From NCBI RefSeq assembly GCF_021496665.1, contig NZ_CP071246.1, positions 2,294,001 to 2,358,000 of the forward strand: 64,000 nucleotides of DNA, written 5' to 3'. A model generated the notes under the pieces. The model made no database searches and was not told the DNA's origin. It saw only the letters and a program-made list of their open reading frames with translations. A program made the position numbers and the translations under genes. Source of the DNA: Corynebacterium sp. CNCTC7651. GTDB taxonomy: Bacteria; Actinomycetota; Actinomycetes; Mycobacteriales; Mycobacteriaceae. Below are positions 9,384 to 21,322 of this stretch, piece after piece (the first letter of the stretch is position 1; every line of letters starts with the position of its first letter).

Positions 9384-10358
9384 TTATTTGCCCTGCTTAC
9401 GCTGCTTCTTGGAGCGCTTGTCCACCTTGCGTGCGCCGACCACCGGGGCGGAAGCGCGCTTGGCCTCGGCCTTGCGGGCCTCTTCCTCCGCCTCTTCCTT
9501 ATCCATCTTGTCGTACACGATCTTGGTCTGGAAGAAGGTCCAGATGTTGTTGGACAGCATGTAGACCAGAAGGCCGATGTGCCACATGAAGCCGGTGGCC
9601 ACGATCATGAGCGGCATGATCCACAGCATCATGTTGTTCATCATGCCCATCTGCGCTTCCATCATCTTCGCCTGCTCACCCTGCGGAGCGGCGACCTTGC
9701 CGGACGCGCGGCGCTCATTCTGGCGGTTGATGGAGATGCGGGCGTTGAGGTGGATCATCACCGCACACAGCAGCACCATCGGGAGGCAGACGGCGATGAT
9801 GTGGCCGCGGGTCAAGTCAACGCCGGTGAACGCCGCCCACGCCTCTTCCGGCATAGACATGTAAGCGGACAGCGGAACGCCGAAGAACGTGGCGTCCAGG
9901 AAGGACTGCACGTCCGACGGCGGGAAGGCGTAGTTGGCGATATTGCGGTTCTCCTCAATCGACAACCCCGGCTGGTTCGGGCCGGCGGTGCGGTTGAAAG
10001 AGCGCAGCACGTGGAACAGACCCAGGAAGATCGGCATCTGCACAATCGGCACAATGCAGGACGCCAGCGGGTTGGTACCCATCTCCTTGTAGAGCTTCTG
10101 GGTCTCCTGCGCCATCTTCTGCTGGTCATTCTTGTACTTCTCGCGGATCTCCTGCATCCGCGGCTGCATCTCCTGCATGCGGCGCATGGAGCGCATCTGG
10201 TTCACCATCGGGCGCACCAGGAAGATACGGACGGTACAGGTCAACAGCACAATGGCGAGCACCCAAGACAGACCAGAGGTCTTGGGGATGATGAGCCCGA
10301 CGGCCTCGTGCCAAAATCTCAGCACCCATGAGATCGGCCAGTAGACGAAATTCAGCAC
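9384..10358 (-). CDS. yidC: membrane protein insertase YidC
   Basis: 324 residues of the YidC/Oxa1 type, without the large periplasmic domain of Gram-negative YidC. Membrane segments are visible near residues 20-45, 95-115, 155-185 and 215-255. The cytoplasmic loop between the first segments is charged (MRSMRRMQEMQPRMQEIREKYKND), and the C-terminal tail is Lys/Arg-rich (about 50 residues), which typically contacts the ribosome. It inserts membrane proteins alone or with SecYEG. It follows yidD, rnpA and rpmH in a leftward operon. Confidence 0.95.
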   Translation of the reverse strand: MLNFVYWPISWVLRFWHEAVGLIIPKTSGLSWVLAIVLLTCTVRIFLVRPMVNQMRSMRRMQEMQPRMQEIREKYKNDQQKMAQETQKLYKEMGTNPLASCIVPIVQMPIFLGLFHVLRSFNRTAGPNQPGLSIEENRNIANYAFPPSDVQSFLDATFFGVPLSAYMSMPEEAWAAFTGVDLTRGHIIAVCLPMVLLCAVMIHLNARISINRQNERRASGKVAAPQGEQAKMMEAQMGMMNNMMLWIMPLMIVATGFMWHIGLLVYMLSNNIWTFFQTKIVYDKMDKEEAEEEARKAEAKRASAPVVGARKVDKRSKKQRKQGK

Positions 10359-10367
10359 TTTGCGGTG

Positions 10368-10670
10368 TTACTCCTCATCTTGCGTGGTCACAGCCGCTTC
10401 GATGCTGCCCGGCACCGGGTCAAATCCCCCGGGGTGCCACGGCCCGCACTTGCACACACGCGCGGTAGCCATAAGGCCGCCGCGCACCGCGCCGTGCCTG
10501 GACACGGCCTCCAGCGCGTAGGCGCTGCACACCGGCATGAAACGACAGGTCCCACTCATCTTAAGGGGGGAAAGGTACTTTTGGTAACCGCGCACCAGCC
10601 CCACCATGGCTTTTGCCGCCGGTCCGCGGGCGGCCGGGATCTCTGCGCCGAGGAAGTTGTAGTACGCCAT
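10368..10670 (-). CDS. yidD: membrane protein insertion efficiency factor YidD
   Basis: 100 residues. The conserved core GYQKYLSPLK..GTCRFMPVCSAYALEA..HG and KCGPWHPGGFDPVP is complete, including its three cysteines. The N-terminus is about 20 residues longer than in many homologues, so a start inside the frame is possible. It lies between rnpA (5 bp upstream) and yidC (9 bp downstream), the usual order. Confidence 0.92.
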   Translation of the reverse strand: MAYYNFLGAEIPAARGPAAKAMVGLVRGYQKYLSPLKMSGTCRFMPVCSAYALEAVSRHGAVRGGLMATARVCKCGPWHPGGFDPVPGSIEAAVTTQDEE

Positions 10671-10675
10671 CGTGT

Positions 10676-11074
10676 TTACTTCTGCGACTTCGCGAGAGCT
10701 TTGCGCAGCGCGTGCAGGTAGTCCGCCTCCAGCTCCGCGCTGGTCGCCGTCGCTGCGGCAGGCAGAGCTCGCACTACAACATGGTGCGAGGGCTCAAGCT
10801 TATCGACGTTCGCCCGCAGCACCTCCCGAAGTTTCCGCGACACCGCGTGGCGAGTCACGGCGTTGCCCACCTGCTTGGACACCACCAGCCCGAAGCGGGG
10901 GCCGCCGTGGATGACGGGCGGGTCCTGCGCCGCTGGGTCATGTGTTGTGTCCTCCGCCGTGGTGTTCTGGCGGTATACGTGGACCATTAACGTGCGAGAC
11001 CCCGCTCGCGCACCCTTCCTCATCGCCCGCCGGAAGTCGGCGGAAGAGGAAAGCTTGTGCGGGCGGGGTAGCAC
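10676..11074 (-). CDS. rnpA: ribonuclease P protein component RnpA
   Basis: 132 residues, starting at GTG 11074. It has the N-terminal LPRPHKLSSSADFRRAMRKG and the RNA-binding segment FGLVVSKQVGNAVTRHAVSRKLRE, equivalent to the RNR box region. A stretch of about 15 residues rich in Thr/Asp/Ala (TAEDTTHDPAAQDP) is inserted before the core. It forms RNase P with the rnpB RNA, which I do not find in this window. Confidence 0.93.
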   Translation of the reverse strand: MLPRPHKLSSSADFRRAMRKGARAGSRTLMVHVYRQNTTAEDTTHDPAAQDPPVIHGGPRFGLVVSKQVGNAVTRHAVSRKLREVLRANVDKLEPSHHVVVRALPAAATATSAELEADYLHALRKALAKSQK

Positions 11075-11101
11075 GGTGTTATGCGCTTGTGCGCGAAAGC
11101 C

Positions 11102-11239
11102 TTACGCGCTGAGCTTTGCGCGGCCCTTCTTGCGGCGTGCGGACACGATCGCGCGGCCTGCGCGGGTGCTCATGCGGTGGCGGAAGCCGTGCTTACGGGA
11201 ACGACGGCGGTTGTTCGGCTGGTAGGTCCGCTTGGACAC
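11102..11239 (-). CDS. rpmH: 50S ribosomal protein L34
   Basis: 45 residues, almost all of them recognisable L34: [20 protein letters not shown] then [18 protein letters not shown]. The GTG at 11239 starts VSKRTYQ and is preceded by AAGGAGA at the right distance. It is the first gene of the rpmH-rnpA-yidD-yidC unit, divergent from dnaA across the upstream part of oriC. Confidence 0.96.
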   Translation of the reverse strand: MSKRTYQPNNRRRSRKHGFRHRMSTRAGRAIVSARRKKGRAKLSA

Positions 11240-11460
11240 AACAGTCTCCTTAAGACAGGTTGCGAACGGCCAGCGGGCAGACGCGACGCTCGATGCGCCG
11301 CGTCCACCCTCCCGGGGCAGAGGCCGTCCCAGTGTGGAAAGTTGATGTGAGATTGCGGGATGGTGTTCGCATGCACCTCCCCGCCGACACGCCCGCGAGC
11401 CGGGATGCGGCTTGTGGGCGGCCCGGTCCACAGCGTGGGGGGCGCTCTCAAGCACACCAG

Positions 11461-11488
11461 TAGGTACTGATGTGACAGACGTTGTCAG
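11461..11488 (-). promoter_or_regulatory. rpmH: candidate rpmH promoter
   Basis: Reading leftward, CTGACA (11488-11483) and TACCTA (11466-11461) are separated by 16 nt, an acceptable sigma-A-like pair. It sits about 220 bp upstream of the rpmH start. Other promoters closer to the gene are possible. Confidence 0.35.
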
Positions 11489-11671
11489 ACTACGTGATTT
11501 GACCGCCCCGCGACAAATCGCAGACACCGCTTCCGCGGCGCCACCCCAGCGATACCCCCGGAATTACAAAGCTGTGTTTTTCCGCAGGTGGGGCCGCGAA
11601 TCGCCGGAGGGTGCTGGGGTTGTGGCTCATGCGGCCCTCCGGGGGCCGGTACCTGTGTTCGAACTGGCCGG

Positions 11672-11926
11672 TTATCCACAGGGGTGCTCACAGGCATTTG
11701 CTAGACAGGGCCAGCTCGGACGCGGTAACAATGACTTATCACGCAATTTCACACCCTCCCGCCTCACATGGCCTGTGGATAAATGTGAAGTAATGGTTGA
11801 GACTTTGCCGGAAAACCCAGCGTTTTCGCAGGCAGAACGCTTTTCGACGATCACTCCACACCATCCACAACTATCCACACCCCTGTGGATAACTTTTCAC
11901 GGGACACTATCCACAGTTGTGGATAA
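11672..11926. other. oriC, upstream DnaA-box cluster (rpmH-dnaA interval)
   Basis: The 813-bp interval between rpmH and dnaA holds no supportable gene. Exact DnaA boxes (TTATCCACA or its complement) lie at 11672-11680 (+), 11774-11782 (-), 11884-11892 (-) and 11918-11926 (-). One-mismatch CTATCCACA boxes lie at 11871-11879 and 11907-11915. Four of the six fall within 56 bp (11871-11926), directly upstream of dnaA, where they may serve both replication initiation and dnaA autoregulation. Confidence 0.8.
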
Positions 11927-11986
11927 CTCTGTGGAACAACAGGTGAGAGACGTGAAAACGATGTCGTTCCTGTGGAGCGGCTGGTC

Positions 11987-12002
11987 AGTTTCACGTGAGT
12001 GG
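11987..12002. promoter_or_regulatory. degenerate parS-like site
   Basis: Eleven consecutive positions (GTTTCACGTGA) of the 16-bp actinobacterial parS palindrome TGTTTCACGTGAAACA are present, but the right arm is not conserved. It lies between the DnaA boxes and dnaA. It may be a weak ParB site or chance. I saw no complete parS by eye in the window. Confidence 0.25.
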
Positions 12003-12052
12003 CACATGGTGTGATGTGTTGGAATGTCAGTAACCACGGATGGGAGGGGCCC

Positions 12053-13699
12053 GTGCCCGAACAGCAGCTTGAGGCGCTTTGGCGCGACATAGTCGCGGAC
12101 ATTCTTCAGCTCTCTGAACGGCCGAATTCCTCCGTACCCACCCTGACCCACCAGCAGCGCGCGTACCTGCAGCTAGTCAAACCCGTTGTGTTGGTGGATG
12201 GGTATGCCATCTTGTCCGCACCCCACGCCGCGGCGAAGAAGGTTGTGGAAGATTCCCTGGCACCGCACATCACCGCGCTGATGCAAGCCCGTCTTGGTAC
12301 GCCGTGCACTCTGGCGGTCTCGGTGGCTGCCCCCGTGCCACCGGCGCCGCCTGCAGCGGCGCCGGGTGCGCCTGCAGCACCTGCGCAGCAAGTGCCTACC
12401 GAGCAGCCCCAGCACGTTGCTCCGGCTGAGCATCACGTTTCGCAGGCAGAACCGGTGGTACCGGACTGGTCTTCCACACAATCACACACCATGACGGAAC
12501 CGGCGTACCCGACCGCGGGCGAACAAATCCCCATGGGTTTGGACGAGTTAGCCGCCATGCACGCCCAGCAGAATGCACACCAGAACGCGCAGGCAGAGCG
12601 CGCTCACCCCACGGTGCCGCAGCGTTTGCCGCGCGAGAAACCGGCGCACGACCCGGACCGGGAAACCAGCCTGAACCCGAAGTACACGTTTGAGAACTTC
12701 GTCATCGGCTCTTCCAACCGCTTCGCCAACGGTGCTGCGGTGGCCGTGGCGGAGAATCCCGCCCGCGCTTACAACCCGCTCTTTATCTGGGGCGGCTCCG
12801 GCCTGGGCAAGACCCACTTGCTGCACGCGGCCGGCAACTACGCGCAGGTGCTGCAGCCGGGCTTGCGCATCAAGTACGTCTCCTCCGAGGAATTCACCAA
12901 CGACTACATCAATTCCGTACGCGATGACCGGCAGGAATCCTTCAAGCGCCGCTACCGCAACCTGGACATTCTGATGGTGGATGACATCCAGTTCCTCGAG
13001 GGTAAGGAAGGTACCCAGGAAGAGTTCTTCCACACTTTCAACTCGCTGCACCAGCAGAACAAGCAGATCATCCTGAGCTCAGACCGCCCGCCGAAGCAGC
13101 TGACCACGCTGGAGGACCGCCTGCGCACCCGTTTCGAGGGCGGGCTGATCACCGACATCCAGCCGCCAGACCTGGAAACCCGCATCGCCATTTTGATGAA
13201 GAAGGCTGCCGCGGACGGCACCCAGGTGGATCACGCCGTGCTGGAGCTCATTGCCTCGCAGTTCGAGTCCTCGATCCGCGAGCTGGAGGGCGCGCTCATT
13301 CGCGTGTCCGCGTACTCCTCGCTGATCAATGAGCCGATCACCATGGAAGTTGCGCAGGTAGCGCTTCGCGACATCCTGCCTGATGAGAGCGACGTGAACA
13401 TCACCGGCGCCACCATCAAGGAGTCCGCGGCCGAGTACTTCCGCGTATCCATGGGCGAGCTCACGGGCGCGGGTAAAACCCGCCACGTCGCGCACGCCCG
13501 CCAGATTGCCATGTACCTCTGCCGTGAGCTGACGGATCTCTCCCTGCCCAAAATCGGCGACGAATTTGGCGGCAAGGATCACACGACCGTGATGTATGCA
13601 GACCGCAAGATCCGCAAAGAGATGAAAGAAAACCGCGGGACTTACGACGAGATCCAGGAACTTACCCAGATCATCAAAAGCCGCGCCCGCACGCGGTAG
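12053..13699 (+). CDS. dnaA: chromosomal replication initiator DnaA
   Basis: 548 residues. Domain I is at the N-terminus (LEALWRDIVADIL). A long Pro/Ala/Gln-rich domain II follows (about residues 100-200). The AAA+ domain has Walker A GGSGLGKTH (about 247-255), Walker B LMVDDIQFL and the sensor region SSDRPPKQL. The domain IV DNA-binding signature is GGKDHTTVMYADRKI. GTG 12053 is chosen because GGAGG (12043-12047) lies 5 nt upstream. An in-frame GTG at 11999 would add 18 residues unlike DnaA and would run into the parS-like site. Confidence 0.97.
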   Translation: MPEQQLEALWRDIVADILQLSERPNSSVPTLTHQQRAYLQLVKPVVLVDGYAILSAPHAAAKKVVEDSLAPHITALMQARLGTPCTLAVSVAAPVPPAPPAAAPGAPAAPAQQVPTEQPQHVAPAEHHVSQAEPVVPDWSSTQSHTMTEPAYPTAGEQIPMGLDELAAMHAQQNAHQNAQAERAHPTVPQRLPREKPAHDPDRETSLNPKYTFENFVIGSSNRFANGAAVAVAENPARAYNPLFIWGGSGLGKTHLLHAAGNYAQVLQPGLRIKYVSSEEFTNDYINSVRDDRQESFKRRYRNLDILMVDDIQFLEGKEGTQEEFFHTFNSLHQQNKQIILSSDRPPKQLTTLEDRLRTRFEGGLITDIQPPDLETRIAILMKKAAADGTQVDHAVLELIASQFESSIRELEGALIRVSAYSSLINEPITMEVAQVALRDILPDESDVNITGATIKESAAEYFRVSMGELTGAGKTRHVAHARQIAMYLCRELTDLSLPKIGDEFGGKDHTTVMYADRKIRKEMKENRGTYDEIQELTQIIKSRARTR

Positions 13700-13868
13700 T
13701 CATTCGCAGCCAGCCGCCCGGCCGGGGCTTCGATCACCAGCGCCGCGGGCTGCCGGATGGGTGCCGAGTGCCTGCCGGGCCGGATTGACCGGTGGAAGCT
13801 GGGGACGCCGGTAGCCCGGATGCCAGGACGGGGGATGCCGGTAGCCCGTGCGGTGCTTTGACTTCCGT

Positions 13869-14068
13869 GTTGTGCGCTATCACCACGTTGTGCGCTATTA
13901 GCTTTTGGTGATAGCGCACAACGGGGTCAAACTGGCCCGTTTTGGGGGCTTTTGGGTGGTGTTGTGCGCTATCAGTAACCCGTAACAGCGCACAACGGGG
14001 CCAGCAGAACACGATCCGGGCGGTTCCAAGCGAACTGCTAGGCGCGTCGGGCACGTTATGCGCTATCA
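13869..14068. repeat. six-copy 14-bp motif GTTGTGCGCTATCA behind dnaA
   Basis: Copies lie at 13869-13882 (+, exact), 13887-13900 (+, one mismatch), 13909-13922 (-, exact), 13961-13974 (+, exact), 13983-13996 (-, AGCGCACAAC end exact, outer bases diverged) and 14055-14068 (+, one mismatch). Copies 2/3 form a hairpin with an 8-nt loop and copies 4/5 one with a 10-bp stem. The 943-bp dnaA-dnaN interval has no convincing gene. The 106-codon minus-strand frame at 13734-14054 is made of these repeats. Confidence 0.85.
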
Positions 14069-14157
14069 GCTAGCCGCCGGCGAAAGAATCGACGAATTTC
14101 CCCTGCGACGGCAGCTCCCACCTCTTACGGGCACCACCTCTTCGCGTTCCTGAAGAG

Positions 14158-14369
14158 TTATCCACAGACTTGTCCACATCTGTGTAATTACGCCGATGTA
14201 GTTCTATTAAATACGTCACAACCAGCGTCCAGCGAGGCAAAAAGCCCCTGGGGATAAAGGTGACCGCGCGTGTGGAAACACAGGGGATAGGGAAGCATCC
14301 AATTGTGGGATCTATCCGGGCCCAGAAAGTTGTCCACAGATGGACCTAGTTATCCACAAGTTATCCACA
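14158..14369. other. oriC, downstream DnaA-box cluster (dnaA-dnaN interval)
   Basis: Exact or standard DnaA boxes, all in the + orientation: TTATCCACA at 14158-14166, 14350-14358 and 14361-14369, and TTGTCCACA at 14170-14178 and 14330-14338. Between the two groups, about 14180-14215 is the most AT-rich stretch in the interval (ATTAAATACG), a candidate unwinding element. In mycobacteria the functional oriC is in this interval. Paired clusters around an AT-rich centre support the same here. Confidence 0.82.
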
Positions 14370-14642
14370 GTGTGAATCACACGGCGACTCGCCGGAGCGA
14401 GCTGGCGCGACGGGCCACAATCCACAGAATCCACAACACCTACTGTTGTTACCAACTCGTTTACTTGTAATTCATCAGAAGAAACAGGGTGTGTGCACAA
14501 CGCCGACTGCTCGTCGCAACGCAGCGCCAGCGCCCTCGCCCAGCACCAAATGCCAACTTCCAAAGCGCGTGGCTTCTAGGCGCGCGGTTGCCTAGAGTGA
14601 GTGGAGTCGAATTACAGGAGCAACGAGGGAGCAGCGCGCGCC

Positions 14643-15842
14643 ATGGCAGCAAGCATCGGTGACAACGCCGTGTCATTCCGGGTTCACAAGGAGGACCTGT
14701 CCGACGCCGTCGCATGGGTTGCGCGCAGCCTGCCCACCAAGAACACCCAGCCCATCCTGCGCGCTGTGGTGATCACGGCGGATGACAACGGCTTGGAATT
14801 CGCCGGCTTTGACTACGAGGTTTCCAGCCGCGTGCGCATCGGCGCCGAGGTGGATCAGCCCGGCCGCATCGCCGTGGCCGGTAAGTTGCTCGCGGACATC
14901 GTGGCCAACATGCCCAACAAGCCGGTCGAGGTTTCTGTCGACGGCTCTACGCTGCGCCTGCGCGGCGGCTCCGCGAAGTTCGATCTGCCGCTGATGAGCC
15001 TGGATGATTACCCGCAGCTGCCGGTCCTGCCGGAGGTCACCGGCAAGATTTCCCCAGCCGCGTTCACCGGCGCGGTGACCCAGGTCGCCTCCGCCGCGGG
15101 AAGGGACGACACGCTGCCCATGCTCACCGGCATCCACATGGAAATGTTTGGTAACCAGCTCAAGCTCACCGCCACGGACCGTTTCCGCCTGGCGCTGCGC
15201 ACCCTGGAGTGGGAGCCGGCCGCGCAGGACGTGGAGGCCAAACTGCTTATCCCGGCGAAGACGCTCTTGGACAACGCGCGCACGCTGGACACGCACGTGG
15301 ATGAGCCGGTGGAGATCGCCGTCGGCGGTGCTGGAAACGTTGGCGGGGAGGGCCTCTTCGGCCTCCACTCCGGCAACCGGGAAACCACCACCCGTATGCT
15401 GGACGCAGATTTCCCCAACGTGGCGCCGCTCTTGCCCAAGTCCCACACCTCTATTGCCAGCGTGGAGATCGCCCCGCTAATGGAGTCCATCCGCCGCGTT
15501 TCCCTGGTGGCGGACCGCAACGCGCAGATCCGCCTCCACTTCCGCGAGGGCGAGCTGGCGCTGCACGCCTCCGGCGCGGATTCCGGCGAGGCGCAGGAGA
15601 CCATCCCCGCAGCATTCACCGGCGCGGACGAGCTCCTGATCGCCTTCAACGCGGGCTACCTGCGCGACGGTTTGGCCGTGATCGGCACCGAGCGCGTGCT
15701 CTTCGGCTTCACCGAGGCATCCCGCCCGGCGATCATGATTCCGGAGCCGGAGCAGTTGCCGGAGGCGAACGCGGACGGCACGTTCCCCACCCCGGAGACC
15801 TACTTCACGTACCTGCTCATGCCGGTGCGCCTGCCGGGCTAG
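14643..15842 (+). CDS. dnaN: DNA polymerase III beta sliding clamp
   Basis: 399 residues with the three-domain DnaN pattern: [30 protein letters not shown] at the start, [14 protein letters not shown] in the middle, and the C-terminal [25 protein letters not shown] 14643 ([10 protein letters not shown]) gives the usual length, with GAGGGAG about 11 nt upstream. A GTG at 14601 is in frame but has no ribosome site. The clamp tethers polymerase III to DNA and is the first gene of the dnaN-recF-dciA run. Confidence 0.95.
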   Translation: MAASIGDNAVSFRVHKEDLSDAVAWVARSLPTKNTQPILRAVVITADDNGLEFAGFDYEVSSRVRIGAEVDQPGRIAVAGKLLADIVANMPNKPVEVSVDGSTLRLRGGSAKFDLPLMSLDDYPQLPVLPEVTGKISPAAFTGAVTQVASAAGRDDTLPMLTGIHMEMFGNQLKLTATDRFRLALRTLEWEPAAQDVEAKLLIPAKTLLDNARTLDTHVDEPVEIAVGGAGNVGGEGLFGLHSGNRETTTRMLDADFPNVAPLLPKSHTSIASVEIAPLMESIRRVSLVADRNAQIRLHFREGELALHASGADSGEAQETIPAAFTGADELLIAFNAGYLRDGLAVIGTERVLFGFTEASRPAIMIPEPEQLPEANADGTFPTPETYFTYLLMPVRLPG

Positions 15843-15855
15843 TCGGTGCGACGGC

Positions 15856-17082
15856 GTGTACGTCGCAGAGCTTGACCTGCGCGATTTCCGCTCCTGGCCG
15901 GAACTGCACCTGGAGCTTGAGCCAGGGGTCACCGTCTTCGCCGGCCGCAACGGCCACGGCAAGACCAACATCGTCGAGGCGGTGCATTACACCTCGGTGC
16001 TGGGCAGCCACCGGGTGAGCGGGGACGGTCCGCTCATCCGCGCGAATCAACACAACGCCCGCATCTCCGCGACCACGGTCAACGACGGTCGCGCGCTGAC
16101 CACGCACCTTCTCATCAACGCCAACGGCGCAAACCAGGCGCAGATAAATAGGACTCGCCTGAAAACCCCGCGCGAGCTGCTCGGCGTGCTGCGCACCGTG
16201 ATGTTCTCCCCGGAGGATCTGCGGCTGGTCACCGGTGAGCCGTCGGAGCGGCGCCGATTCCTCGACGACCTCGCGGCACTTCGCACGCCCCGTCTCGGCG
16301 GCGTGCGGGCGGATTATGAGAAGGTGCTGCGCCAACGCAACGCCCTGCTCCGCACCTCCTCCATGACGCTGCGCCGCGGGTACGCAGACGAGGCAGGCGC
16401 CAGCGCCCTGACCACGCTCGATGTGTGGGATTCCCAGCTCGCGGGCTACGGCGCGCAGCTGATCGCGGGCAGGCTCCTGCTTATCGACGCCCTCTCCGAC
16501 CGCATCACCGAGTCCTACGCCGCCGTCGCCCCGGAGTCACGCCCCGCGTCGGTGTACGCCAAGTCCACGCTGGATACCGCGGTGCGGGAGCTGACCGGCA
16601 CAGGCACCGGCACCGCCACAAACACCGATGCCAACCCCACCGACCCCATCCGCGACCCCGCGATCTTCGAGGCCGCCATGCTCGCTGAACTGGGCCGCCG
16701 CCGCCGCGAAGAGATCGACCGCGGCACCACCCTTGTCGGTCCCCACCGCGATGACCTCGTGCTCATGCTCGGCGAGACACCCGCGAAGGGTTACGCCTCC
16801 CACGGCGAGACCTGGTCTTACGCGCTTGCGCTCCACCTGGCCGAATACCAGCTGCTGGCTTCCGACGGGTCGGACCCGGTGCTGATCCTGGACGACGTCT
16901 TCGCCGAGCTTGACGCCAAGCGCCGCGAGCGCCTGGTGCACGTCGCCGAATCCGCGGAGCAGGTCCTGATCACCGCTGCGGTAGGCGACGACCTGCCCGG
17001 CAACCTCGACGATGCCGTCTCCGCCCGCTACACCGTGACCATGGAGGATGGGGTGAGCAGCATTGAGCGATCTGGTGCGTAA
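15856..17082 (+). CDS. recF: DNA replication and repair ATPase RecF
   Basis: 408 residues, GTG start. Walker A is GRNGHGKTN (about residues 35-43), and the C-terminus carries the ABC/SMC signature region and Walker B ([20 protein letters not shown]). RecF loads RecA at gaps with RecO and RecR. A Thr/Gly-rich insert (about residues 249-265) makes it slightly longer than other corynebacterial forms. It starts 13 bp after dnaN and overlaps the next gene by 20 bp. Confidence 0.95.
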   Translation: MYVAELDLRDFRSWPELHLELEPGVTVFAGRNGHGKTNIVEAVHYTSVLGSHRVSGDGPLIRANQHNARISATTVNDGRALTTHLLINANGANQAQINRTRLKTPRELLGVLRTVMFSPEDLRLVTGEPSERRRFLDDLAALRTPRLGGVRADYEKVLRQRNALLRTSSMTLRRGYADEAGASALTTLDVWDSQLAGYGAQLIAGRLLLIDALSDRITESYAAVAPESRPASVYAKSTLDTAVRELTGTGTGTATNTDANPTDPIRDPAIFEAAMLAELGRRRREEIDRGTTLVGPHRDDLVLMLGETPAKGYASHGETWSYALALHLAEYQLLASDGSDPVLILDDVFAELDAKRRERLVHVAESAEQVLITAAVGDDLPGNLDDAVSARYTVTMEDGVSSIERSGA

Positions 17083-17740
17083 CACCTTCGACACCTGGCG
17101 CGACATGGCTCGCCGCCGCGGCGTACGCCTGCCGGACCTTTCCCGCCAAGGCACCGCCGTCGTCCCTCGCCGCAGCGTGGGTAAGGGCGTGGGCGCTGCT
17201 GGTGGGCTTGGTGCGGCGTCGAGCGGTGCGCAGATCCCGGGGCTTTCGCTTCTCGACGATCGAAATTCAGGCGCAAGAAACTCAGCCGCCGCAAAGCCCA
17301 GCGCTCCCTCAGCCGCGCCCGTGCCCTCGCCTGCACCTTTCCGCGGGCGGCCCACCGGCATCGACGGGCGCGCGCTGCCGAAACCGAACCGCGTGGCGTC
17401 GTTCGGCGCGCTCGTCGGTCGGGAAATCCGGCAGCGCGACTGGACCGAGCAGATGGCGTACGGCTGGGTGATGGGGAACTGGGAGAGCCTGGTCGGTGCC
17501 AAGATTGCCCAGCACACGACGGTGGAGATGATCAAGGGTGGCGAAGTCCACATCTCCTGCGACACCACCGCCTGGGCGACGCAGCTGAAGTACATGCAGT
17601 CCACGGTCCTGCGCGCGGTAGCGGAGAAGGTGGGTCCGGGAGTGATTACGAAACTGCACGTCTATGGCCCGAAGACGAAGTCGTGGCGTCACGGCCCGCT
17701 GCACGTGAAGGGCCGCGGCCCCCGCGACACGTACGGGTAA
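17063..17740 (+). CDS. dciA: DciA-type DUF721 protein (replicative helicase loader)
   Basis: 225 residues. The C-terminal 110 residues form the DUF721 domain ([54 protein letters not shown], then [11 protein letters not shown]). A basic and Ala/Pro-rich linker precedes it. DUF721 proteins at this position (Rv0004 in M. tuberculosis) act as DciA, which interacts with the replicative helicase DnaB. The start is taken as TTG 17063, overlapping recF. GTG 17075 is an alternative. Confidence 0.82.
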   Translation: MSDLVRNTFDTWRDMARRRGVRLPDLSRQGTAVVPRRSVGKGVGAAGGLGAASSGAQIPGLSLLDDRNSGARNSAAAKPSAPSAAPVPSPAPFRGRPTGIDGRALPKPNRVASFGALVGREIRQRDWTEQMAYGWVMGNWESLVGAKIAQHTTVEMIKGGEVHISCDTTAWATQLKYMQSTVLRAVAEKVGPGVITKLHVYGPKTKSWRHGPLHVKGRGPRDTYG

Positions 17741-17852
17741 GTGTTGTAGCGGGATAATTTACCGGGAATGCTCAGGGTCGACGAGCGCGTATCTCGCTCA
17801 CCCTTACCGAGCAATCCGCTCAGATGAAAACCATTTAGCCAACTGATCGAAG

Positions 17853-17881
17853 TTGACGCTCTCGCGCATAAACTGTATTCT
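17853..17881 (+). promoter_or_regulatory. strong sigma-A-type promoter of the candidate RNA
   Basis: TTGACG (17853-17858) and TATTCT (17876-17881) are separated by exactly 17 nt, with TG just before the -10. Transcription would start near 17888. This is the clearest vegetative promoter I see in the window, and it points at sequence that is not convincingly coding. Confidence 0.65.
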
Positions 17882-17887
17882 TCCCCC

Positions 17888-18191
17888 GAAAGCCTCGGAA
17901 CGATCCCTGCTTGAAAGCAAATCGCCGAGGTTAAGTCTTTGTCAGGGTGAGATCCTAGCCGGACCCGATATTGAAGGCGACAGGAAAAATCCCCGTGAAT
18001 TCGCCGACTGCGAGGAAAAACAAGGTCGCACCCCGAAGAAGCCTCGGGGCACATGGGACAAACGTGATTTAGGGAGATGAGGAAAGGCCCCGGCATAAGC
18101 GGAGCGTGCGCGGGGAGGCCCGGCACCCAAGCGAACCCAAGGGACAAAGGGGCTACCCATGTGAACAACGCCAATCCCGAAAAACCGGCGT
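17888..18191 (+). ncRNA. candidate structured non-coding RNA upstream of gyrB
   Basis: Several nested pairings follow the promoter. CCTCGG 17893-17898 pairs with 17925-17930, extended by CGAT 17901-17904 with 17921-17924. GGCGA 17976-17980 pairs with 18001-18005, TGCGA 18009-18013 with 18026-18030, and CCCCGA 18031-18036 with 18044-18049. The 8-bp perfect long-range helix CACATGGG 18050-18057 pairs with 18156-18163 and encloses CCCCG 18088-18092 paired with 18111-18115. A hairpin at 18168-18191 could end it. Short frames on both strands here do not resemble known proteins. I cannot assign an RNA family. It is not RNase P, tmRNA or SRP RNA by their signature sequences. It could also act as a long gyrB leader. 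Confidence 0.5.
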
Positions 18192-18243
18192 GACGCGGCC
18201 TCTGGCGCGATTGGTCGCTGCCGTAGTTAGCCCCTACTAGGTG

Positions 18244-18249
18244 TAGGAT
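18244..18249 (+). promoter_or_regulatory. gyrB: possible gyrB -10 element
   Basis: TAGGAT preceded directly by TG lies 75 bp before the gyrB start. No good -35 is visible 16-18 nt upstream, so an extended -10 promoter is the best reading. Confidence 0.35.
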
Positions 18250-18302
18250 AGGACGGGTTAAACCGCCTCAGAGCGCCGTTATCGCGCCGGGGCCGTAATT
18301 GA

Positions 18303-21291
<2,989 letters not shown>

Positions 21292-21322
21292 CCCATCGCC
21301 GCGGCCCACGCGCGTGTGAGCG

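Noticed and set aside
13734..14054. 106-codon minus-strand frame in the dnaA-dnaN interval
   Set aside because: It consists of the repeated 14-bp motif and GC-rich duplications, has no ribosome site and resembles no protein.
18050..18163. RNase P RNA, because of GAGGAAAGGCC
   Set aside because: The P4 partner sequence (ACAGAA...GGCTTA type) is missing and the motif lies too far from the 5' end.
17689..18174. 161-codon minus-strand frame and 75-codon plus-strand frame in the dciA-gyrB gap
   Set aside because: Both overlap the strongly paired RNA region, have no recognisable domain, and the minus frame also runs into dciA.
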